From positions 259,970,392 to 260,034,391 of the forward strand of contig NC_090323.1 of the NCBI RefSeq assembly GCF_040869045.1: a stretch of 64,000 nucleotides of DNA. Direction: 5' to 3'. Below the pieces are notes generated by a model, which was not told where the DNA came from, searched no databases, and saw only the letters and a program-made list of their open reading frames with translations. Positions within the stretch are counted from its first letter, which is position 1; each line of letters opens with the position of its first letter. This stretch comes from Eurosta solidaginis (lineage: Eukaryota; Arthropoda; Insecta; Diptera; Tephritidae). This document shows positions 57,826 to 64,000 of this stretch, one piece after another. The position numbers and the translations under genes were made by a program.

Positions 57826-58205
57826 GTACGTACACAGCAACTGCGGGCGCAGTCAGCTTAACAGGACGTTAGATAAACTACACAGACAAGTATATAGCCA
57901 CAGGAGAGCTAGCAGTAAATAAGCAGCTATTCGGGAAGGCTGTTCGCAAGGGGCCCAGGCCCCAGGAGAGTAGAATTACAAGGCAACACTCGGCGAAATT
58001 TAAAGAAACAGTTAAACACTTTGATTTTAACACGTTGTAAGTGAAGCACGCGAAAATATTAAACTGTGAAGATCTACTAGCATAGTAACTAGTACCGAAT
58101 AAAGAGGATTTAATAAACGATGTATTCGAGTTCATTTATTTGACAGTTCAGTGAACGAACCTATAATAGAATATCATCAATGATTCTTAAATTTCGTAAC
58201 AATAT

Positions 58206-59026
58206 CTGAAAGGTGCTGAATTCTCTTATACACCAATCTTCTTAGCCGTGTGCAGATTCCAACTTACAAAATACCGAACTACAGAATTTTGAAGTATACA
58301 GTTCAGACGATACCGAATCCCGAATGTGAACATTACATAAAAAAATATAAAGTTTCACTCTTCCGTATATGTTCCTATATTACAGAAAATGTTTCTGGAT
58401 AGTGTCTTTCAGTAGCCTCTCAGGTATCAGTGAAACTCGCTACCGGTACGCACGCCTTAGCCTCACCATCGGATTTAATAACCACACTACTCAAATGGTG
58501 CAACCTCATATTACACCGCCGCTTAGCTGTTACCCAATTTGCGTTTAAATACTTCACGATACTTACTCGATCCTATGCCGCACTCAGTTTTCCATCTATT
58601 CTGACGATCGTCTGCCAAACTGTTGCTGTCCTTATCCTCTCCGCTGTCTAACGCGGTTTCTGGTCGCCAGCTGGTGCGGTCGTCGCTTACTGATAAACCA
58701 GCTCGCTTTGCTTTTCACTGCCTTGGTACGAAAAAGTTGCTGAATGTCCAGATGACCGAGTGTCAAGATGACCGACGGCCGACGACGTCCCGATATATGA
58801 TAGACGTTAGTCAAATAACGATCAAATAATCGATAATGGGAAACCACACTTTATATTTAAATGGTCAGACCTTTGTAGGTACCCACACTAACACACAGAT
58901 AGAAGTTACCGCCGATATACCATTGCAAGCTCTGGAATTTTTATATCGGATCTTCAATCACAAGCTAAGTCAAGATAAAGAAACAAAATTTTTATCCTTA
59001 TAAGGGTACGGGAAGGGGGAAGGTAC
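58206..59026. other. Stretch without recognised gene
   Basis: The region is less AT-rich than average, but no coding signal could be assigned. Confidence 0.4.
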
Positions 59027-59348
59027 GGCGGCCACCGTGGTGTGATGGGTAGCGTGCTCCGCCTATCACACCCTATGCCCTGGGTTCAACTCCCGGGCAA
59101 AGCAACATCAAAAATTTTAGAAATAAGATTTTTCAATTAGAAGAAAATTTTTCTAAGCGGGGTCGCCCCTCGGCAGTGTTTGGCAAGCACTCCGGGTGTA
59201 TTTCTGCCATGAAAAGCTCTCAGTGAAAACTCATCTGCCGTCCGGCCAATTTGTAGGGAAAATCAAGAGGAGCACGACGCAAATTGGAAGAGAAGCTCGG
59301 CCTTAGATCTCTTCGGAGGTTATCGCGCCTTACATTTATTTTTTTTTT
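59027..59348 (+). mobile_element. SINE-1 copy d with internal deletion
   Basis: Head, B-box-like GGGTTCAACTCCCGGG and 3' end are all intact. About 44 bp are missing between CATCTGCC and GTCCGGCC, so the usual GCCGTTCGGAGTCGG block is lost. A 13-bp direct repeat, aagggtacgggaa, lies at 59,002-59,014 and 59,349-59,361. About 12 extra bases separate the left repeat from the usual SINE start. Confidence 0.85.
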
Positions 59349-59492
59349 AAGGGTACGGGAATTTACAAACCATATTCCAATACCTGTCGATTTTCACTCG
59401 ATGATGGCGCAACGCCGATACCGGTTTGTCTCCAAACCAAATTTGACAAGGGATGGCGGAAAATCATTCCAATATACATCGATATAAATTTT

Positions 59493-59590
59493 CTTGGTGT
59501 GACCAATTGGCGCCAGTTAACCCAAAGAAGAAGCGACTGGTGCGCATTGTTGGACGGCCATAACCGTTAAGCGCTAAATAAGTAAGTGGA
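59493..59590 (+). pseudogene. RTE-type LINE 3' end with short AAGT tail
   Basis: The frame reads LGVTNWRQLTQRRSDWCALL, then DGHNR and a stop at 59,568-59,570. This is the extreme C-terminus also found at 16.4 kb, and again the terminal sequence turns into AAATAAGTAAGT. The piece is fully 5'-truncated. Confidence 0.72.
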
Positions 59591-60379
59591 ACTATTTGAC
59601 TTGGATTCCCTGTAAAAATATGTGGTTAGAGCTTAAAATTTAACTGGTAAGAGAAAAATCGTCATGTTAATCGAATCACCCTCGTACATAAACTCGAACT
59701 ACTGTCACATTCTTTGTGTTGTTGCGTACGCTAAAATTTTTCAACTGGAGAAATCAGAGCTGCCCCTAGTATTGTCAGGCTGTCAATAACCTCGAATAAC
59801 CTAAAAATAATGAAAACAGTCACTTCATTCGTTACTTCTCAGCAGCGTTCGTCAAATTGAAGTGCGTTCATCTTGTTCTCCCCTCTTGACATAGTTTCAG
59901 CAGATGTATGTACTTATGTATGTTTATATATATGTAATTAGGGGAGCACGCAGGCATGCATGTGTGTATGCACGTACGACGATATCCACACCTGGATGGC
60001 GGTAAGTCGTGATGTTATGTCGCACGCTGAACGATTCTTCATTGAAGCCACGTGTCTGCGATCGACCAGCTGAAGACTTAGTTATATATGTAAGTGCCCT
60101 CGTATTTTATTGGCCACTTTGTTGTTCTAAATGCTGTTTTTGTTATGGATTAAATGCAGTAGCACATTGTTCATCTTCACTTATTTATAACTTGTAAAGT
60201 AGAAATGTAGATATATGCGGATATATGAATGTACTAAATGTATAAATAATTCCAGCCATTTATAGCACGAACGCTGCTAACGCCTATTTTTTAACTCGTA
60301 GTAAAGAGTCAGTATTTTTGGGAAGTATCACCGATAAAATACTGTGTGTGCTGTTTTTGTTTAATTCGAACTACAATTT
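59591..60379. other. Stretch without recognised gene
   Basis: Nothing could be assigned. Confidence 0.4.
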
Positions 60380-60740
60380 ACGATTGGGGTGAAACCAACC
60401 ACTCCAAGTTCGTGGCCTCGGCCTACATGACCCCTCCTCCAAAGTTGACAAACTTCATAAACAACTGCGGCGAATATGGAACGATCATCAGTTGTGATCC
60501 CAAGGCAAGACATGTGATATGGGCTTCGCAAACACTACATCCTAAATACTAATCTAAGTATCTGTAACACCGGCACATTGCCCACATTTATGTTCACTAG
60601 TTCTCAAAGGTTTCAAGGCTGGGGGAAGTCCTTGATCTAACTCTGTCAACAGCAGAGGGTCCGGCGCAAGAACTAGTCTGACAAATCCTATTTCTCGAAT
60701 CACTGCTGGATCTTCCTCGAGTTTACATCTGGCCAGACTC
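60380..60740 (+). pseudogene. R1-type LINE endonuclease relic in three frames
   Basis: The first frame gives FVASAYMTPPPKLTNFINNC, then GTIISCDPKARHVIWAS. In R1/LOA/Jockey-type endonucleases this stretch reads SAYxPxxxxxxxLxxxxxxC...IIGCDANAHHxxWGS. The catalytic D is present, while N of DAN is replaced by P. After a +1 shift at about 60,551 the text continues with NLSICNTGTLPTFMF and FQGWGKSL. After another shift, SDKSYFSNHCWIFLE (about 60,690) stands where SDHRxIxF is expected, with the catalytic D replaced by N. It is clearly dead. It may be the same family as the 1-kb reverse transcriptase relic. Confidence 0.68.
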
Positions 60741-61884
60741 TTCCCTATAGTAAAAAATCAGCATTCAAAATAGCAGAATCTAGGTATATTAATTTAACCA
60801 AATTTTGTGTAAAACAACAGGGTAAAGCGATCTAACAACTAATTCAACTTTAATAGTGTCAGTTAATAATATTGAAGAACTTTGCTACAAAATATGTAAA
60901 TTATTACAAGTTTTCCACCTAGGGAATTTCGACTGAGTCACCGACTAACACCATGAGTAGGATGTTCACGACGGATGTGAGCGGTTCTGTTCTACCGACT
61001 GGCATACGATATGCGGCTAGCTTCGAAAACTTATCAACAGGAAGCTACGGGGACCGATGTCACTCAAATCGGACGAGTTGCCTTCTCGCAACCTAAGACT
61101 TTAGAAACGTCTTCGGGTTACTGGTGAGATTTCAGTAATAGATGAATCATAAAACAGCAGCAGGATCCGCGTGCGTACCAAAAAGCTAGATATATGTGAG
61201 TCAGCCAGTTGAATGCTATAATTGGAGCCATCTCACCACCCTTCGCAGGGAACACAGTCTGCTCTATTAAAAAGGATTTACACTGGCATAGCTTCGCTCC
61301 AGATATTACAACAGATTCAACTATTTTTTTTTTTTTTTTGTTTACTGTATCGAATGCAAGGCATCTGTACCCTATAGTGTCTAATCAATCTCTATACTAA
61401 AAGCGTAGGCGAATATCATGACTAATGGTGCACCGAAATGAACTGAATTACGGATCAATTGAACCCAAATTTCTGCTTAGTTGTATCCGTCGCGGACTAT
61501 AATGGTGTTTGTACCCAGTGCTTCCTCACATTCCTGTGATAACCAGTCCTGCAGCGCCTGATATAGATATAAAGCGCACCATATTATTAGCCTGTAGACA
61601 TAATACGTGTTGCACAAGCCACGTTCAGATGCTGGTCATGTTTGCATTGAATCTGTCAACGATTTCGTTTAAATGCTTGGAAGTAACCAGCACTTTGAAG
61701 CGTAATTATCCGTAATACATACAGTTCCAGAGCAGTCCATTGAGCACAAGCCTGGGGAAACGACACCTCACCTTCACGTTTCGTATTCTATGATATATAA
61801 ACTTTATCCAACCTTACCAGAATTGTTGCCTTATTCGCGGTAGTGAAAATAAGACCATATTAATTCGGATTTAAGGCTTTGGAG
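60741..61884. other. Stretch without recognised gene
   Basis: Poly-T at 61,323-61,339. No coding feature could be supported. Confidence 0.4.
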
Positions 61885-62105
61885 CTTTACAGCTTCCCCA
61901 ACCCAATTATCAAACCCACCTATTTAAGGTGAATCTTGTTACCTATATGAATGTATAATACACACATTTAGCAGGGAAGGCATTGGCGGCCCCAAGTTTT
62001 TGTGCGGGTGAGATGGCCCAGAAGGTTCAAAGTGTTCATTTAAACTCGTTTCCGAGAAGGTCGGCCAGCTACCTTAATGGTTCTGGTTACTGGAATGTAA
62101 CCAAT
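61885..62105 (+). repeat. LINE 5'-region-like fragment
   Basis: It begins with the CTTCCCCAACCCAATTATCA block shared with 57.7 kb and continues with GGGAAGGCATTGGCGGCCCC, GATGGCCCAGAAGGTTC and CTACCTTAATGGTTCTGG. The assignment to a LINE 5' UTR is by memory of similar dipteran repeats. Confidence 0.5.
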
Positions 62106-62169
62106 CTACATCCAGCAAAGGAACATCAACAAGACTAATACTCCCCCAAAACCTTGAAACAACAGCAAA

Positions 62170-62416
62170 TGGTAGATGAATGCGTTTGTAACACTTCAAC
62201 CATCGTAGGGCTGCGGGTTCAAATTACACTCCCGGAAGAAAAGGCTTTGAAGAGATTTACAAGGTATAATCGAAACAGATGACGCCTAGTCCGTCCTGAT
62301 GTCACGTTGTTTAAATTTTTCCCAAATTATTAAATAAATTATAAATTAAAAATTGCTTCAAATAAATGTTTTCATACACTTAAAACAATAAGGGTAATCC
62401 CCACTTAAACTCATAC
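62170..62416 (+). mobile_element. SINE-2 copy c
   Basis: It carries the tRNA-like head (TAGATGAATGCGTTTG; decayed B-box GCGGGTTCAAATTACAC), the full body and the 3' region with the hairpin partly eroded (attgcttcaaat / acttaaaacaat). It ends at AACTCATAC, as copy b does. No target duplication is visible. Confidence 0.8.
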
Positions 62417-63679
62417 GGCAGATCATATTGTTGAAAAGAAAAAAATGTCGCGAGAAAAGCCCGGTGAGTTCAATTTTTCTACTCATAACATCCTCCCTTT
62501 ACGGAATTTTGTTGTTATTTTGAATTAGGAAATTGGATCGGCCCTAAAATAGCGGTTTGGTCTAGCTTTTTAAAAAATGTGTAAAGTCAGATTTTTCATG
62601 ACTTTTAACACACATTTTTCTGCACACAAAAAAAACATGTTTAAGAAGTGTTACACAAATTGACCCCAGCGCAACATAAGGGTTAATATGAATCAGCAGC
62701 AACATACAAGAAATAGTTTTCGACTTCTTCCGCATTTTTGAAAAACTATTTCACTTCAGTTGCGTTTTACAAAAACAAATTAAATGTTTGTATGAATGTG
62801 GTAAGTAATGCGGAGCGGAAGTTTATGCTATGCGGCCCTCTCGCCATAAATTACGATTATCCCAAGAAATTTATTCTTACACCAATATATATATGTACAT
62901 ATGTACATGCATTCATACATATTACACTTATAAATATATATTTTATATATCCGGAGGAACTAATTCTGTTCGATTGTTCGAATATTCCACGTGCTTTCAC
63001 TCGATATATCTACACATAGTATGTAAGGGTAGGGGCGTGTTTAACTTATCGAAATAATAAAGAAGAAATAATACATGCGTACCTACAATCAACAGAGAAT
63101 AGCACATTAATTTACTACACCAATGATACAACCAAAAACTCACGCTCCCATATACATTGATAACCTTGCCTAACTGCCCACTATCACGATAACAACATAA
63201 CCCCTCCAGCGCAAGAGTGTAAAAACTTTCACACTTAAGTATTCACTAACACTCGGCAGGCAAACTGTGAACACATACTTATGAGAGAATGAATGTATGG
63301 AAGTAAGTATGTAAGTATGCTTGGACAGGGGTTTCCAAACTTTCAAGTTAATGGCCTGCACACAAGAATGAAAATTAATCAATCGCGCAAAAACGACTTT
63401 CGCATAAAAAACAATCAACGAAGCGACTTTCTATATGGCCTCTTTGCTGCCTGTGAAAATTATGTTATTAAGCCCGAGACACAATGAAGTTTTCATATAG
63501 GTACTTATTATTTAGAATTCATGAGCTTAACACCGGCTTATAATAATTGAATATTCAATTATTATGTTTTTCTAAGAGAAACTGAAAAGCAGGAAAGAAA
63601 CATTTACTGGCATATTACGATGGTACCATTTCGAAAACCGCCACATAATCATCATCAGGCAATTTCGTAATGTTATCAA
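62417..63679. other. Gene-poor stretch
   Basis: There is TACATA/TATATA simple sequence at about 62,885-62,950. No gene could be supported. Confidence 0.4.
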
Positions 63680-63755
63680 TGGTTTCACTGAAATTCGAAC
63701 GGCGAATCACACGGTGAAACTGCAGTTGGCTTAACCACTAGGCTATCCTGCTTGT
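63680..63755 (-). mobile_element. tRNA-like SINE head (SINE-4)
   Basis: On the minus strand, GGATAGCCTAGTGGTTAAGC (A-box-like) is followed about 35 nt later by GCCGTTCGAATTTC (B-box-like). The tRNA fold would be poor in the acceptor stem, so a tRNA-derived SINE is likelier than a tRNA gene. It is a single copy in this window. Confidence 0.5.
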
Positions 63756-64000
63756 ATTTGTTTCCTTGTCCTTTTTTTCATATAAGTAGATGCGTTTAAC
63801 ACAAGCTTATGCATTCCAGTAACATGGCCGTTGCGTTTGTAAATATAAAGGAACTTCAGACTTAGCAACAGAAGTTTATTTCGCCTTGCCCATTCACATA
63901 CAAAACTTCGCGAAGCACTGTTATAAACATTCTCAATAAACAAGGAAAATACTTGCTTATATATTTTGTGTCCTATTCATTTGTTAAATTGCAGTTTTTA

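Larger units (their letters stand above)
57237..58201 (+). mobile_element. Solo LTR 2, interrupted by a hAT-type MITE
   Basis: The left end TGCGGCGAATATTACCAAG resembles the start of solo LTR 1 (TGTGACGAATATTAGCAAC). The right end TTTATTTGACAGTTCAGTGA, then CGAAC and TTTCGTAACA, resembles its end. The 4-bp sequence atat flanks both sides (57,233-57,236 and 58,202-58,205). Removing the nested MITE leaves about 495 bp, close to the 534 bp of LTR 1. An AATAAAG signal occurs near 58,098. The left boundary rests on this comparison and is less sure than the right. Confidence 0.62.

Noticed and set aside
62443..62470. ATG in A-rich context (MSREKPG) followed by GTGAGT, a possible tiny first coding exon
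   Set aside because: Seven codons plus a donor-like word is too little; no downstream exon could be joined. A similar chance arrangement occurs at about 3926-3945.

Overview
This 64 kb window looks like repeat-rich, AT-rich nuclear DNA of a higher dipteran, most likely a tephritid fruit fly. That assignment is an inference. It rests on the dense TATG/CATA microsatellites, the mix of R1-, Jockey-, RTE- and CR1/L2-type LINE relics, tRNA-derived SINEs and small DNA transposons, and repeat families I associate with tephritid genomes. I found no intact host protein-coding gene, no genuine tRNA or rRNA gene and no CRISPR array. Almost every open reading frame above 60 codons is a chance frame in AT-rich DNA or lies inside a transposable element.

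Layout. 1-9 kb: an R1-type reverse transcriptase relic (about 1.0-1.5 kb), two tRNA-derived SINEs (2.6 and 3.7 kb), a decayed tandem array (6.9-7.6 kb) and a third tRNA-like SINE head (8.3 kb). 9.0-11.2 kb: a composite repeat carrying a 129-bp minisatellite whose 12 landmarks are spaced exactly 129 bp apart. 12.26 kb: an isolated primer-binding-site-like sequence matching tRNA-Lys. 14.3-19.8 kb: two SINE-1 copies, a 485-bp MITE, an RTE 3' end, a fold-back region flanked by inverted decamer arrays, and two LINE relics. 20.0-20.55 kb: a clean solo LTR. 21.8 kb: a SINE-2 with a 13-bp target duplication. 24.3-26.7 kb: a minisatellite, a MITE with perfect 43-bp inverted repeats and a 123-bp duplication. 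27.8-30.3 kb: two unusual motif-dense AT-rich tracts.

31.5-35.1 kb holds the most interesting structure. It is a 3.08-kb element with about 300-bp terminal inverted repeats, an imperfect 8-bp target duplication and TAGAG...CTCTA ends (hAT-like), and it encodes an unrecognised protein on the minus strand. That reading frame is split by a PIF/Harbinger-type derivative, and a third MITE sits elsewhere inside. Just beyond it lies a 462-bp insertion with inverted SINE-like arms and one 14-bp target duplication. 36.5 and 38.5 kb hold two copies of a roughly 190-bp MITE with perfect 8-bp target duplications and P-element-like ends. The second copy is inserted in another MITE whose uninterrupted paralogue lies at 15.5 kb, so an empty site can be read directly.

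40-44 kb: an internally deleted RTE relic, then a 5'-truncated LINE (endonuclease plus reverse transcriptase) broken by only one obvious stop and one frameshift. 46.8-48.6 kb: eroded repeats rich in ACTAGTT. 52-54 kb: two old SINE-1 pieces and a Jockey-type C-terminus. 57.2-58.2 kb: a second solo LTR interrupted by a hAT-type MITE, itself interrupted by a LINE 5'-region fragment. 59-62.4 kb: SINE-1, an RTE 3' end, an R1-type endonuclease relic and SINE-2. The window is best read as a layered record of transposition, probably in intergenic or intronic DNA. The listed elements do not form a pathway.
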